NCBI GenBank assembly: GCA_016793165.1
Contig: JAEULA010000013.1
Location: 124,001 to 188,000, forward strand
Direction of reading: 5' to 3'
Origin: Alphaproteobacteria bacterium
Lineage (GTDB): Bacteria; Pseudomonadota; Alphaproteobacteria; CACIAM-22H2
DNA length: 64,000 bases
The number at the start of each line of letters is the position of its first letter. Positions within the stretch are counted from its first letter, which is position 1. The notes under the pieces are model-generated. The model saw nothing but the letters and a program-made list of their open reading frames with translations. It was not told where the DNA came from and searched no databases. Shown one piece after another: positions 17,514-26,942 of this stretch. The position numbers and the translations under genes are program-made.

Positions 17514-19058
17514 CTAGCGCACGCCGCCGACGGCGAGGCCGTGGCCGCGGGTGTCCGCGCGCACGCGGCAGCTCGTCGGCTCGTCGATCAGTCCTTCGGC
17601 ACAGGCGATCGCATTGATGCGCCCGAAGGCGCTCGGCGCCGCGAGGCGATGACCGCGCGCGGCCAGCGACGCGAAGCGCTGACCGACCTCCGCCTCGCCC
17701 TGGAGCTCGTCGGAGCCGGCGAAGTAGCCGAAGCGCGGGCGATCGAAGGCCTCGTCGAGCGGCCGGCGGTCGATGACCGTCGTGAGCGCCGCCTGCACGA
17801 GCGTGCTCGCCGCGCCGCGCCCGCTCCCGGCGCCGACGAAGACGAGCTGGGACGACTCCGCGCGCGGCGACAGCGAGAAGCCGCCGCCATAGGCGCGCAC
17901 GCCGATCATCGCGTTGAGCGAGGGAAGGCCGCGGCCGCTGGGCTCGGAGGCGCGGGCGAGCACGACGCCCCTGGCGATGCGACCGGCACCGAAGGCGCCG
18001 CCGGCCGTCACGGCGCAGGCCACCGCCCCGCCCTCCTTGTCGGCCACGACGATCGTGGCCGTGGCAGGATCCTCGGTGAAGCCGCCGTCGCCGGCGGCGC
18101 CGTTGCGTTGGCCGGGCCGGTAGTCGGCCATCAGCTGCGCGGCCCGCTGCGCCGAGCTCAGCTCGCCCACGGTGCCGAAATTCGAGAGATCGAGGCTCGG
18201 CCAGCGCGCCGTCTCGAGCTGCGCGCGCCGCGTGGCCTCGGCGAAGAGATGCGGTTGCTCGTCGCGGGCGGCGCCGCGCCAGCGCGGCAGCAGCATCTGC
18301 CACAGCTGCGCCTGGTAGAGACCCGCATTCGCGGGCGGCGCGGCGAAGGACATGCGCAGGCCGTCCACGTTGACCGCGATCGGCGCGCGAAACTGCGGCG
18401 TCGCGCCGCGAAACTCCTCGACACCGAAGCGCGCGCCGGCGGCGCGTGCCGCGGCGACGAAGTCGGCGGCCGACGAGCCCTCGTAGAACTCCTTCGCGCC
18501 GCGCGAGCGCAGCTGGCCGAGCGTGTCGGCGAGGTCGCTCTGGACCAGCGTATCGCCTTCGCGCAGCGGCGCGCCGTTGCGCCGGAAGACGCGCGCGAGG
18601 TCGGGATTGGCGGCGATCGTTCCGGCATTCTCGGCAAGCTCGCGCGCAAGGGCGCGCGAAACCGGCGCCCCGAACCGTGCCAGCCCCTCGGCCGGCGCCA
18701 CCAGCTGCTCCCAGCGCTGGCGGCCGTAGCGCCCCTGCATCACGAAGAAGCCGCGCGCGTTCATCGGCACGGGCGATCCGCCGGCCGCGGCGGGCGCGGC
18801 GAAGTCGATCGCCTCGACGCGCGTCAGCCGCGCGTCGTAGACGAGACAGACGCCGCTGCCGCCGAGTGTGGCGGTGCCGGGCATGGTCACCGCCAGCGCG
18901 AAATACGCCGCCGTCGCGGCATCGACGGCGGAGCCGCCGGCCGCGAGCACGTCGCGCGCGGCAAGCGCGGCGCGCGGCTCGTCGGTCGCGGCGCCGCCCA
19001 CGAAGGCGACGGCGGGACCGCGGTCCGACTGGCCGCCCAGGGAACACGATGTCGCCAT
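17514..19058 (-). CDS. Gamma-glutamyltransferase family protein (N-terminus uncertain, likely lipoprotein)
   Basis: The frame encodes a gamma-glutamyltransferase-like Ntn hydrolase, somewhat short (514 residues from ATG 19058). DVLAAGGSAVDAATAAYFAL and TATLGGSG match the family N-terminal half. The nucleophile region reads DPATATIVVADKEGGAVACA, with a Thr where the catalytic Thr belongs, followed by FGAGRI and LPSLNAMI. ATG 19058 would begin inside SKLAAICVAIMATSC, which looks like the end of a lipoprotein signal peptide. No in-frame ATG, GTG or TTG lies just upstream. An ATG at 19108 in another frame would join this frame if the G run at 19101-19107 (minus strand) were one base longer. The true start is therefore open. 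Confidence 0.75.
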   Translation of the reverse strand: MATSCSLGGQSDRGPAVAFVGGAATDEPRAALAARDVLAAGGSAVDAATAAYFALAVTMPGTATLGGSGVCLVYDARLTRVEAIDFAAPAAAGGSPVPMNARGFFVMQGRYGRQRWEQLVAPAEGLARFGAPVSRALARELAENAGTIAANPDLARVFRRNGAPLREGDTLVQSDLADTLGQLRSRGAKEFYEGSSAADFVAAARAAGARFGVEEFRGATPQFRAPIAVNVDGLRMSFAAPPANAGLYQAQLWQMLLPRWRGAARDEQPHLFAEATRRAQLETARWPSLDLSNFGTVGELSSAQRAAQLMADYRPGQRNGAAGDGGFTEDPATATIVVADKEGGAVACAVTAGGAFGAGRIARGVVLARASEPSGRGLPSLNAMIGVRAYGGGFSLSPRAESSQLVFVGAGSGRGAASTLVQAALTTVIDRRPLDEAFDRPRFGYFAGSDELQGEAEVGQRFASLAARGHRLAAPSAFGRINAIACAEGLIDEPTSCRVRADTRGHGLAVGGVR

Positions 19059-19212
19059 GATCGCGACGCAGATCGCGGCGAGCTTGCTTGGAAGCCCCCG
19101 CCCCCCATGATCTACTTCGCGGCCCCCACCCGGCGCGACGGGCGCCTCGGCGGACGATGTCGCATGAAGCGGACGAGGCTGGCGAAGCCGGGCCAGACGA
19201 CCGAACGTCCGG

Positions 19213-20619
19213 ATGCTCCGGTTGCAAAGGCGAGACGTGTTCGAGCGCATTCGTTTCCCGTTGAGTCGGCGGGTCCTGTCGACCGGAGTGGTCGCGCTGG
19301 CCATCCTCGCCGCGAGCTTCGCCGCGGCGGTCGCGCAGCAGCGCCCTCGGCCGATCAGCTTCATTCGCGACGCGGAAATCGAGGCTACCATCCGCGCCTA
19401 TGCCACGCCACTTTTCGCGGCGGCCGGCCTCGATGCACGCGCGATCTCGGTGCATCTGGTCAACGATCCCTCGCTGAACGCGTTCGTGGCGAACGGTCTG
19501 AACATGTACCTGAACACCGGCCTGCTCATGCGCTCCGAGCACGCCGGCCAGGTCATCGGCGTCATCGCCCACGAGACCGGACACATCCAGGGCGCGCATC
19601 TCGTCCAGATCCGCGACCAGATGCGCCAGTCCACCATCCCCTATTTCCTCGAGATGCTCGCCACGGTCGGCGCGGCGGCGGCCGGCGCGCGACCGGGCAA
19701 CCCGAACGACTGGGGCGGGACGTACGGCGGCGGCGGCGGGCCGACGGTCACCGAGCGATTCCTGCTCCGCTACTCGCGGGGCATGGAGAGCCAGGCCGAT
19801 CAGGCCGGCCTCGCGCTCCTCGACCGTACGTCGCAGTCCTCGCGCGGCCTGATGGAGTTCCTCGACATCATCGCCGACCAGGAGCTGCTGCAGGTCGGCC
19901 GCCAGGACCCCTATGTCCGGACGCACCCGATCGCGCGCGAGCGCATCGAATCGATCCGCGCCCATGTCGAGCGGTCGCGCTTCAGCGACGCGCCCCAGCG
20001 GCCGGGCTTCGCCGAGGCCCACGCGCGCATGCGGGCCAAGCTCTACGGCTTCCTCGACCCGGTCCGCGCGCTGCAGCGCTATCCGGCGAGCGACACCTCG
20101 CTGCCCGCTCGCTATGCGCGCGCGATCGCGCACTTCAAGCGCCTCGATTTCAACCGCGCGCACGCGCTGATCGACGGCCTGATCGCGGAACGTCCGAAGG
20201 ACGCCTATCTGCTCGAGGCGAAGGGCCAGTTCCTGGTCGAGCAAGGCAAACCGGAGGACGCGCGCGTGTTCTATGCGCGGGCCGCCGCCGCCGCGCCCGA
20301 GGAGCCGTTGATCGTCCAGTCCCTGGGCTGGACCGAGCTCCAGTCGGGCGCGACCCGCCAGGCGATCGCGACGCTGGAGCGGGCGCGCCGGCTGCAGCCG
20401 GAGGACGCCGACACCTGGCGCTTGCTGGCGCAGGCCTATGGCCGCGACGGCCAGACCGGGCTCGCCGACTACGCCCAGGCGGAAAGCTTCTCGTTGCTCG
20501 GGCGCAGCACGGAGGCCGTACACTTCGCCGAGCGCGCCTTGCGCCAGCTGGCGCCGAACTCGACCGCCGCGATCAAGGCGCAGGACATCAAGGACATCAA
20601 CCAACGGAGACTGCGTTGA
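19213..20619 (+). CDS. BepA-like periplasmic M48 metalloprotease with TPR repeats
   Basis: The 468-residue protein has a signal peptide (LSTGVVALAILAASFAAAVA), an M48 protease domain (about 50-270) and TPR repeats in the C-terminal third. The zinc site is visible as HETGH (His, His and catalytic Glu) with the downstream ESQAD Glu ligand; YLNTGLL precedes it as in BepA/LoiP relatives. BepA degrades or assembles misfolded outer-membrane proteins such as LptD. GTG 19237, 3 bases after an AAAGGCGAG site, gives a better signal peptide than ATG 19213. The stop overlaps the start of the next gene by 4 bases (TTGA). The set of three genes looks like one envelope-quality operon. Confidence 0.88.
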   Translation: MLRLQRRDVFERIRFPLSRRVLSTGVVALAILAASFAAAVAQQRPRPISFIRDAEIEATIRAYATPLFAAAGLDARAISVHLVNDPSLNAFVANGLNMYLNTGLLMRSEHAGQVIGVIAHETGHIQGAHLVQIRDQMRQSTIPYFLEMLATVGAAAAGARPGNPNDWGGTYGGGGGPTVTERFLLRYSRGMESQADQAGLALLDRTSQSSRGLMEFLDIIADQELLQVGRQDPYVRTHPIARERIESIRAHVERSRFSDAPQRPGFAEAHARMRAKLYGFLDPVRALQRYPASDTSLPARYARAIAHFKRLDFNRAHALIDGLIAERPKDAYLLEAKGQFLVEQGKPEDARVFYARAAAAAPEEPLIVQSLGWTELQSGATRQAIATLERARRLQPEDADTWRLLAQAYGRDGQTGLADYAQAESFSLLGRSTEAVHFAERALRQLAPNSTAAIKAQDIKDINQRRLR

Positions 20620-21374
20620 GACGTCGATCGCTCGTCCTGGCCCTCCCCGCCCTCGCCGGCGCCTGCGCGAGCAAGCCGCCCCTCCCGCTCCCGACCCAGC
20701 TTGCCGATGGCCGCCTCCTCATTCTCGGGCCGACCGCGGACTTCGACCCGCAGCGCCTGCCGGCCGGCTGGAGCGATCGTCGCGCCGATCGAAACGCCGT
20801 CATCGCGGTGACGCAGGAGGCCGGTCGACCGATCCTCACCTGCGATGCACCCGGTGGCCGGATGCTCGTCCGCGCGCTCGAGCAGCCGCTCACCGCCACG
20901 CCAGGCCTGTCCTGGTCCTGGAAGCTCGAGACCGAGGCCTTCGGCGGCGGCGCGGGCGACGGGTTGCCGCGCGGCCTGCGCCTGTCGATCGGGTTCAACG
21001 GCGGCGGTCCGACCGACCTGATCCGGCCGGCCCGGTGGCTGCGCGACTACGCGGGCTTTCCGCCGCACGATCGGCGCATCGACATCATGCTGCGCGGCAC
21101 CGGCGTGATCCACACCGAGCTCGCCACGATCGAGCTCGAGGCCACGGCCGACGACGGCACGCGCCGGGTGCTGCGCGCCGGCGCGCGCGGTCTCACCGGC
21201 GGCTGGATCAGCGAGTTCGTCGATCTGCTCGAGCTGTTCCGTGCCTTCTTCCCCTCCGACCGGTTCGCCGAGGTCACATTTGCGTATGTCGCCGTCGGCG
21301 CGTTGCCCGCCCGGCTCCCGGAAGGTATCCCTGCAGCGATCGGTCATATCGTCGAGGTCCAGGTCTTCCGATGA
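20616..21374 (+). CDS. Probable lipoprotein, DUF3047-like
   Basis: The 252-residue protein begins MRRRSLVLALPALAGACASK, a signal peptide with a Cys at the likely lipidation site. The rest is beta-rich, with LPAGW near the start and LSWSWKLETE near residue 105, features that resemble DUF3047 proteins (unknown function, probably a carbohydrate-binding-like sandwich). The start is TTG 20616, which overlaps the TGA of the protease gene and follows GGAG by 7 bases; no ATG is available. Its own TGA overlaps the ATG of the DsbA-like gene. The tight coupling suggests that all three work together in the envelope, but the function is unknown. Confidence 0.68.
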   Translation: MRRRSLVLALPALAGACASKPPLPLPTQLADGRLLILGPTADFDPQRLPAGWSDRRADRNAVIAVTQEAGRPILTCDAPGGRMLVRALEQPLTATPGLSWSWKLETEAFGGGAGDGLPRGLRLSIGFNGGGPTDLIRPARWLRDYAGFPPHDRRIDIMLRGTGVIHTELATIELEATADDGTRRVLRAGARGLTGGWISEFVDLLELFRAFFPSDRFAEVTFAYVAVGALPARLPEGIPAAIGHIVEVQVFR

Positions 21375-22138
21375 ACGTCGTGCTCCGCAGCTGCCTTCTC
21401 GCGATCGCCGGCCTGGCCCTGGCGGCGACGCTCCTGACCGGCACGCCCGGCCTCGCCCAGAGCCCCGCCCCGGCGTTCACGCCGGCACAGGCCGACGAGA
21501 TCCGGGAGCTGGTGCGCGACTACATCCGCAACAATCCGGAGATCATCGTCGAGGCGCTGCAGGCCTTCGACGCGAAGCAGAAGGCCGAGCAGGCGGCGGC
21601 GCAGGAATCGGCGATCCGGCGTCGGCAGAACGATCTGCTGCGCGACCCGCAGAGCCCCAGCGCCGGCCCGGCGGGCGCCGACGTGACCGTCGTCGAGTTC
21701 TTCGACTACCGCTGCCCGTACTGCAAGCAGGTCGTCGGCGCGCTCGGCCAGCTCAAGCGCGGCGATCCCAAGCTGCGCGTGATCTACAAGGAGCTGCCGA
21801 TCCTCGGGCCCGACTCCGTCATCGCCTCGCGCGCGGCGCTCGCTGCCGTGTACCAGGGCGGCTACGAGAAGATGCATGCGGCGCTGATGGCGCGGCGCGG
21901 CACGCTCGACGAGGAGGCCGTCCAGGCCGTCGCGCAGGAGGTCGGGCTCGACCCGACCCGGCTCAAGGTCGACATGGCCCGTCCCGAGGTCGCCGCCCAG
22001 ATCGAGCGCAACCGCGCCCTCGCGCGCGACCTCGGAATCCGTGGCACGCCGGCCTTCGTGATCGGCGAGCGCCTGGTGCCGGGCGCGATCGACCTCGAGA
22101 CGATGCGCGGCCTCGTCGCGCAGGCGCGACAGCGCTGA
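21371..22138 (+). CDS. DsbA-family thiol-disulfide oxidoreductase
   Basis: The 255-residue periplasmic protein has a signal peptide (LAIAGLALAATLLTGTPGLA), an N-terminal helical stalk of the type seen in ScsC-like DsbA proteins (RDYIRNNPEIIVEALQAFD, about 46-64, then a charged helix), and a thioredoxin fold with helical insert. The active site is CPYC in EFFDYRCPYCKQVV, and the cis-proline loop is RGTPAFVIG. It would catalyse disulfide formation or isomerisation; the stalk suggests an oligomer and possible isomerase role. The ATG overlaps the preceding stop as ATGA, so translation is coupled with the lipoprotein gene. Confidence 0.9.
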   Translation: MNVVLRSCLLAIAGLALAATLLTGTPGLAQSPAPAFTPAQADEIRELVRDYIRNNPEIIVEALQAFDAKQKAEQAAAQESAIRRRQNDLLRDPQSPSAGPAGADVTVVEFFDYRCPYCKQVVGALGQLKRGDPKLRVIYKELPILGPDSVIASRAALAAVYQGGYEKMHAALMARRGTLDEEAVQAVAQEVGLDPTRLKVDMARPEVAAQIERNRALARDLGIRGTPAFVIGERLVPGAIDLETMRGLVAQARQR

Positions 22139-22201
22139 ACCGCGGCGCCTCCGGCCCCCGCGGCCGTCGAGCCGCGAATCTCATCCGGCCGGGGACGGCG
22201 C

Positions 22202-23383
22202 TCAGCCCCGGGACTTGACGCGCGACGACGGGCGTCGCCTCGGCGGCGTCGCCTCGGCGAGCGCGCCGCGACGGATCTGATCGAGTTCCATCGACTCGAA
22301 CAGCGCCTTGAAGTTCCCTTCGCCGAAGCCTTCATCGCCCTTGCGCTGGATCAGCTCGAAGAAGATCGGCCCGATCACCGTCTCGGTGAAGATCTGCAGC
22401 AGGCGGCCGCCGGCCTTGGTCGGCGCGCCGTCGATGAGGATGTTGTTGCGGCGCAGGCGCGCGAGATCCTCGCCATGCCCGGGCAGTCGACGATCGACGA
22501 GTTCGTAGTAGGTGTCCGGAGTCTTGAGGAACTTCACCTTGCCGCGCCGGAGCGCCTCGACCGTGGCGTAGATGTCGGCGCAGCCCATCGCGATGTGCTG
22601 GATGCCCTCGCCGCGATAGGCCGCGAGATACTCCTCGATCTGCGACTTGTCGTCGGCGCTCTCGTTGATCGGAATCCGGATCTTGCCGCAGGGGCTGGTC
22701 ATCGCCTTCGACTTGAGCCCGGTGAGGCGGCCCTCGATGTCGAAGTAGCGGATCTCGCGGAAATTGAAGAGCCGCTCGTAGAACCCGGCCCACAGGTCCA
22801 TGCGCCCGCGATGGACGTTGTGGGTGAGATGGTCGACCGAGACGATGCCGACGCCGCGCGGCTGCGGATCGACGCCCGGGATCGGCCGGAAATCGACATC
22901 GTAGATCGAGCCGGCCGGGCCGTAGCGGTCGACGAGGTAGATCAGCGAGCCGCCGATGCCCTCGATCGCCGGGATGTTCAGCTCCATCGGCCCGACCGGA
23001 CCCTGGACGGGCTTGGCGCCCAGCTTCACGGCGCGCGCGAAGGCCTTCGAGGCATCCGCGACGCGGAAGGCCATCGCGCATGCCGAGGGCCCGTGCACGC
23101 GCGCGAAAGCCTGCGCGAAGGAGTTCGGCTCCGCGTTGACCACGAAGTTGACGTCGCCCTGGCGATAGAGCGTCACGTTCTTGGAGCGGTGCCGCGCGAC
23201 CGCGACGAAGCCCAGCGTCTCGAAGAGCCGACCCAGCGCCTTGGTGTCGGGTGCGGTGTATTCGACGAATTCGAATCCGTCCGTGCCCATCGGATTGTGC
23301 GCGCTCCCGGGCGATCGCGAGCCGGCGCCGGCACGGGGTAAGGCGTTGCGCGCGCGCTGGGAACCGCGCTTCGGACTCGGCAT
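22202..23383 (-). CDS. hppD: 4-hydroxyphenylpyruvate dioxygenase
   Basis: The 393-residue enzyme converts 4-hydroxyphenylpyruvate to homogentisate in tyrosine breakdown. Two vicinal-oxygen-chelate domains are present. The non-haem iron ligands are visible as His in VDHLTHNV, His in IQHIAMGCADI and Glu in FFELIQRKGDEGFGEGN, all in the C-terminal domain. NPMGTDGFEFVEY is the standard N-terminal signature. ATG 23383 follows GAGGAG by 7 bases, so the 31-residue basic leader before NPMGTDG is probably translated. No homogentisate dioxygenase or other pathway gene is adjacent. Confidence 0.95.
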   Translation of the reverse strand: MPSPKRGSQRARNALPRAGAGSRSPGSAHNPMGTDGFEFVEYTAPDTKALGRLFETLGFVAVARHRSKNVTLYRQGDVNFVVNAEPNSFAQAFARVHGPSACAMAFRVADASKAFARAVKLGAKPVQGPVGPMELNIPAIEGIGGSLIYLVDRYGPAGSIYDVDFRPIPGVDPQPRGVGIVSVDHLTHNVHRGRMDLWAGFYERLFNFREIRYFDIEGRLTGLKSKAMTSPCGKIRIPINESADDKSQIEEYLAAYRGEGIQHIAMGCADIYATVEALRRGKVKFLKTPDTYYELVDRRLPGHGEDLARLRRNNILIDGAPTKAGGRLLQIFTETVIGPIFFELIQRKGDEGFGEGNFKALFESMELDQIRRGALAEATPPRRRPSSRVKSRG

Positions 23384-23440
23384 GGCGGATCTCCTCGGTC
23401 GACGACGTCCGGCCGATGACGCCGGAGCGGTGTCTGCGCG

Positions 23441-24361
23441 TCAAGTCGCGCGCGGGTCAGCGGCCTCGGCCCGCCGCGAGCCGGCGCCCCAGTTCACGAT
23501 CACGATCGCGGTCGTGACCAGCGCCACGCCGACGATCACCCGCACGCCGAGCGGCTCGCCGAGCATCCAGGCGGCCGCGAGCGCCGCCGCGATCGGATTG
23601 AGGACGACGGTGACCGTGACGCGGGTCGGCGCCACCCGCGCGAGCGCCCAGCTCCAGGTGATGAATCCGAGGAGCGTCGGTACCGCCGCGAAATAGAGGA
23701 TCGCGAGCCAACCCTGGCGCGACAGGTTGACGACCTCGACCTGGGCGCCGGTGGCGATGAACACGATGCCGAGGAGGACGCAGCCGACCGTCGTCGCCAG
23801 CAGGCTCACCGAATACACGGAGTAGCGGCGCAGATAGGGCCCGACCAGAACGCTGTTGAGCGCGGTGACGAATCCCGCCGCGAACAGGCAGAGATCGCCC
23901 TTCCAGGCCGACGGGCCGGCCGCGACCTCGTCGCCCCACAGCGCGACCAGGACCCCCGCGACGCCGACGAGCGTCCCGACCAGCTTCAGCAGCGTGAACC
24001 GCTCGCGGCCGACGAGCGCCGAGATCAACAGGGTCTGGATCGGCATCGTGGCCATCACGATCGTGCCGCGAGCCGCGCTCACATAGGTGAACCCGGCGCT
24101 GAAGAACCAGCCGAACAGCCCGAACTGCAGCAGCCCCATGGCGAAGATGGCGGGCCAGTCGGCACGCGCGATGCGCGGCATGCGCAGGCGGAAAACGGCC
24201 GCGCCGGCCAGCAGCAGGACAAGCAGCCCGAGATAGCGCAGCAGGCCCACGGTGGCGGCCCCGGCCTCGGGCGCCAGGATCCGCGCGGCCACGGCGGCGG
24301 TGCCGCCGACGGCGGAGCCCAGCGCGGCCGCCATCACAGGGAGATGCTGGTTCAGGGACAT
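23441..24361 (-). CDS. DMT superfamily permease (EamA type)
   Basis: The 306-residue inner-membrane protein has about ten hydrophobic helices in two repeats, as in EamA permeases. Typical segments are ATVGLLRYLGLLVLLLAG in the first repeat and VTVTVVLNPIAAALAAAWML with GEPL in the second. Substrates of these exporters (amino acids, nucleosides, others) cannot be read from sequence. ATG 24361 gives an N-terminus that reaches the first helix quickly; an upstream ATG at 24430 would add 23 residues without helix character. The gene follows HPPD's direction, 57 bases upstream of it. Confidence 0.85.
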   Translation of the reverse strand: MSLNQHLPVMAAALGSAVGGTAAVAARILAPEAGAATVGLLRYLGLLVLLLAGAAVFRLRMPRIARADWPAIFAMGLLQFGLFGWFFSAGFTYVSAARGTIVMATMPIQTLLISALVGRERFTLLKLVGTLVGVAGVLVALWGDEVAAGPSAWKGDLCLFAAGFVTALNSVLVGPYLRRYSVYSVSLLATTVGCVLLGIVFIATGAQVEVVNLSRQGWLAILYFAAVPTLLGFITWSWALARVAPTRVTVTVVLNPIAAALAAAWMLGEPLGVRVIVGVALVTTAIVIVNWGAGSRRAEAADPRAT

Positions 24362-24541
24362 CGCGCCCAGTAGAGGGACGCGATCATCCGGATGCGAGGG
24401 GACAGAGCGCATGGGGTTCGTGCGCACCACGCATGCCCAGCGATGACTGCACGGCCGCGGCGCCGCGGCCGGCGCCGATTGCCGCTCGAGGACTGCATGC
24501 TATAAGCCACGGGCAGGCCGGCACGACTCGGAGTAGAAGCA

Positions 24542-24952
24542 AGTGGGCAGCCCACGATCCAGATCCTCAATGGCCGGAGCCTGAACATGCGCGGGCCGCG
24601 GCGGCCATCGCGATACGGCCGCGAGGTGCCCGCGAACGGCCACACCGGCCGCCGCGGGCGCGCGGCCGATCGGGAGTTCGAGATCGGGTTCAGGCAGCCG
24701 AACGACGAAGGACGAATCGTCGACCGGATCCAGGAGGCGCGGCAGCATGTGGATGCAATCATGATCGGTCCCGTCGCCCTGCCACGGACCCCGGCGCACG
24801 TGTTCCGCTCGCGCAACGCGGCCGAGCTGGCGTCGATCGCAGGCGATCGGCACGGCGGCGACGGATGCGGCGACGAATGCTCGGCCTCCCGATCCCGGGC
24901 CGACCTGCCGGACGCCGGTCGCACACGACGGATCGCCGATGCCGTCGCGTAG
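24542..24952 (+). pseudogene. aroQ: Relic of type II 3-dehydroquinate dehydratase
   Basis: This open stretch (no stop from 24506 to 24952) is a decayed aroQ. It reads PTIQILNGRSLNMRG and then RYG, matching the AroQ start P-T-I-L-I-L-N-G-P-N-L-N...YG. Later FEIGFRQPNDEGRIVDRIQE matches the family's FRQSNHEGELVDWIQE. The His of the N-H-E-G motif is Asp here, the NPGAYTHTS and VHLSN segments are unrecognisable, and there is no start codon before the conserved N-terminus (the first ATG, 24587, lies inside it). AroQ performs the third step of the shikimate pathway, and intact aroQ commonly sits just upstream of accB, as this relic does. A working DHQ dehydratase should exist elsewhere. Confidence 0.75.
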
Positions 24953-25100
24953 AGTTCCGCCGGGCCGGTCGTCCACGACCGCGAAGTCCGGCGCCCCGCC
25001 CAAGCCCGGTCGCCGATCGCCGATCGCGGCAAGTACGGCCGTCGCCGCCAGGCCGGCGGCCAAGCCCAGTTTCCCAGCAAGGAAGGCCCCGACTGCTCCC

Positions 25101-25553
25101 ATGCCGACCCGCTTCAATCCCGATCCCGACCTGATCCGCAAGCTCGCGGAAGTCATCAACGAGACGGGCCTCACGGAGATCGAATTCGCCGAGGGCGACC
25201 GGCGCATCCGCGTCGCGCGCAACGTCGTGAGCGCGGCCGCCGCCGTGCCGGCGATGGCGAGCGTGATCGCCACCGCCGGCGTCGCGCCGGCCCCGGCCGC
25301 GGCCGAGGAGTCCTCGACCCGCAACGCGATCGTCGCCCCGATGGTCGGGACCGCCTACCTCGCGCCCGAGCCCAGCGCCGCCAACTTCGTCAAGCCGGGG
25401 GACCGCGTGAGCGAAGGACAGACGCTCCTCATCATCGAGGCGATGAAGGTGATGAACCCGATCAAGAGCCCGCGCGCGGGCGTCGTGAAGGCGCTGCTCG
25501 TCGAGAACGCGGCGCCGGTCGAATACGGCCAGCCGCTGCTCGTCGTTGAATGA
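25101..25553 (+). CDS. accB: Acetyl-CoA carboxylase biotin carboxyl carrier protein
   Basis: The 150-residue protein carries biotin for acetyl-CoA carboxylase, the first step of fatty acid synthesis. It has the N-terminal helical part ([20 protein letters not shown]), an Ala/Pro linker, and the biotinyl domain with EAMKVMN near residues 114-120, whose Lys is biotinylated. ATG 25101 matches the usual start (M...PDPDLIRKL); the purine stretch AAGGAAGG is a little far (about 14 bases), and a longer in-frame start at 24939 would add a basic leader absent from the family. accC follows after 22 bases. Confidence 0.95.
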   Translation: MPTRFNPDPDLIRKLAEVINETGLTEIEFAEGDRRIRVARNVVSAAAAVPAMASVIATAGVAPAPAAAEESSTRNAIVAPMVGTAYLAPEPSAANFVKPGDRVSEGQTLLIIEAMKVMNPIKSPRAGVVKALLVENAAPVEYGQPLLVVE

Positions 25554-25575
25554 CCCGTCGCGGGGGCCCGTCCGG

Positions 25576-26919
25576 ATGTTCGAGAAGGTCCTGATCGCCA
25601 ATCGCGGCGAGATCGCGCTGCGCATCCATCGCGCCTGCCGCGAGCTCGGCATCGAGACGGTCGCCGTGCACTCCACCGCCGATGCCGACGCGATGCATGT
25701 GCGTCTCGCCAACGAGAGCGTCTGCATCGGGCCGCCCGCGGCGCGCGACAGCTACCTCAACGTCCCGGCGATCCTCTCGGCGGCGCAGATCACCGGCGCC
25801 GACGCGATCCACCCCGGCTACGGCTTCCTGTCCGAGAACGCGGACTTCGCGGCCATGGTCGAGGAGCACGGCCTCGTGTTCATCGGGCCGAGCCCCGATC
25901 ACATTCGCATGATGGGCGACAAGGTCATCGCCAAGCAGACGGCGAGGTCGCTCGGCATCCCCTGCGTGCCGGGCTCGGACGGGCCGGTCGGCGACGTCGA
26001 GAGCGCGATGAAGGCGGCCGAGGCGATCGGCTTCCCGGTGCTGATCAAGGCCGCCGCCGGCGGCGGCGGGCGCGGCATGAAGGTTGCCGCCTCGCGCGGC
26101 GAGCTCGACGAGGCGTTCCGGACGGCGCGCGGCGAGGCCGAGGCCGCCTTCGGCGACGGCCGCGTCTACATGGAGAAGTATCTCAGCCATCCGCGTCACA
26201 TCGAGATCCAGGTGCTCGCGGACAGCCACGGCCACGTCGTCCATCTCGGCGAGCGCGACTGCTCGCTGCAGCGCAAGCACCAGAAGCTGGTCGAGGAGAG
26301 CCCGTCGCCGGCGCTCAATGACGCGCAACGCCGCGAGATCGGCGCCACGGTCTGCCGCGCGCTCGAGAAGCTCGGGTACCGCAACGCCGGCACGGTCGAG
26401 TTCCTCTACGAGGACGGCGAGTTCTATTTCATCGAGATGAACACCCGCCTCCAGGTCGAGCACCCGGTGACAGAGATGATCACCGGGCTCGACCTCGTGC
26501 GCGAGCAGATCCGCGTCGCCGCGGGCGCGCCGCTGTCCTTCACCCAGGAGAACGTGAAGTTCCTGGGCCATGCGATCGAATGCCGGGTCACGGCCGAGAA
26601 TCCCGACACGTTCCGCCCCGCGCCCGGCCGCGTCACCGAGTACCATCCGCCGGGCGGCCTCGGCGTGCGCGTCGATTCCGCGCTCTACGCCGGCTACACG
26701 GTCCCGCCCTATTACGACAGCATGGTCGCCAAGCTCATCGTCCACGGCACGAGCCGGAACGAGGCGCTGATGCGGCTGCGCCGGGCGCTCGACGAGTACG
26801 TCATCGGCGGCATCGAGACCACCCTGCCGCTGCATCGGAGAATCCTGGGCTCGCCGGATTTCGTCGACGGCACCTACGACATCCACTGGCTCGAACGCTT
26901 CGTCGGCCTGAAGCGCTGA
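25576..26919 (+). CDS. accC: Acetyl-CoA carboxylase biotin carboxylase subunit
   Basis: The 447-residue ATP-grasp enzyme carboxylates biotin on AccB. The N-terminus [16 protein letters not shown], the glycine loop [27 protein letters not shown] and [14 protein letters not shown] with its catalytic Arg and Glu are all intact, and length is normal. ATG 25576 is the family start; a TTG at 25546 would overlap the end of accB. The gene is in an operon with accB and probably aat. Confidence 0.97.
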   Translation: MFEKVLIANRGEIALRIHRACRELGIETVAVHSTADADAMHVRLANESVCIGPPAARDSYLNVPAILSAAQITGADAIHPGYGFLSENADFAAMVEEHGLVFIGPSPDHIRMMGDKVIAKQTARSLGIPCVPGSDGPVGDVESAMKAAEAIGFPVLIKAAAGGGGRGMKVAASRGELDEAFRTARGEAEAAFGDGRVYMEKYLSHPRHIEIQVLADSHGHVVHLGERDCSLQRKHQKLVEESPSPALNDAQRREIGATVCRALEKLGYRNAGTVEFLYEDGEFYFIEMNTRLQVEHPVTEMITGLDLVREQIRVAAGAPLSFTQENVKFLGHAIECRVTAENPDTFRPAPGRVTEYHPPGGLGVRVDSALYAGYTVPPYYDSMVAKLIVHGTSRNEALMRLRRALDEYVIGGIETTLPLHRRILGSPDFVDGTYDIHWLERFVGLKR

Positions 26920-26942
26920 CGGCCGACCGCGATCGCCGCGCC

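Noticed and set aside
16252..20604. A 1450-codon minus-strand open frame
   Set aside because: It runs across the aminotransferase and gamma-glutamyltransferase genes in another frame and antisense to bepA. Composition is Arg-rich without domains.
23250..23290. tRNA-like GTTCGAATCC-type stretch
   Set aside because: TTCGAATCC occurs inside the HPPD coding sequence and no cloverleaf can be drawn around it. I found no tRNA anywhere in the window.
24939..25100. Extended N-terminus for AccB from ATG 24939
   Set aside because: It adds a basic Pro/Ala leader unlike AccB and overlaps the aroQ relic; ATG 25101 gives the family start.
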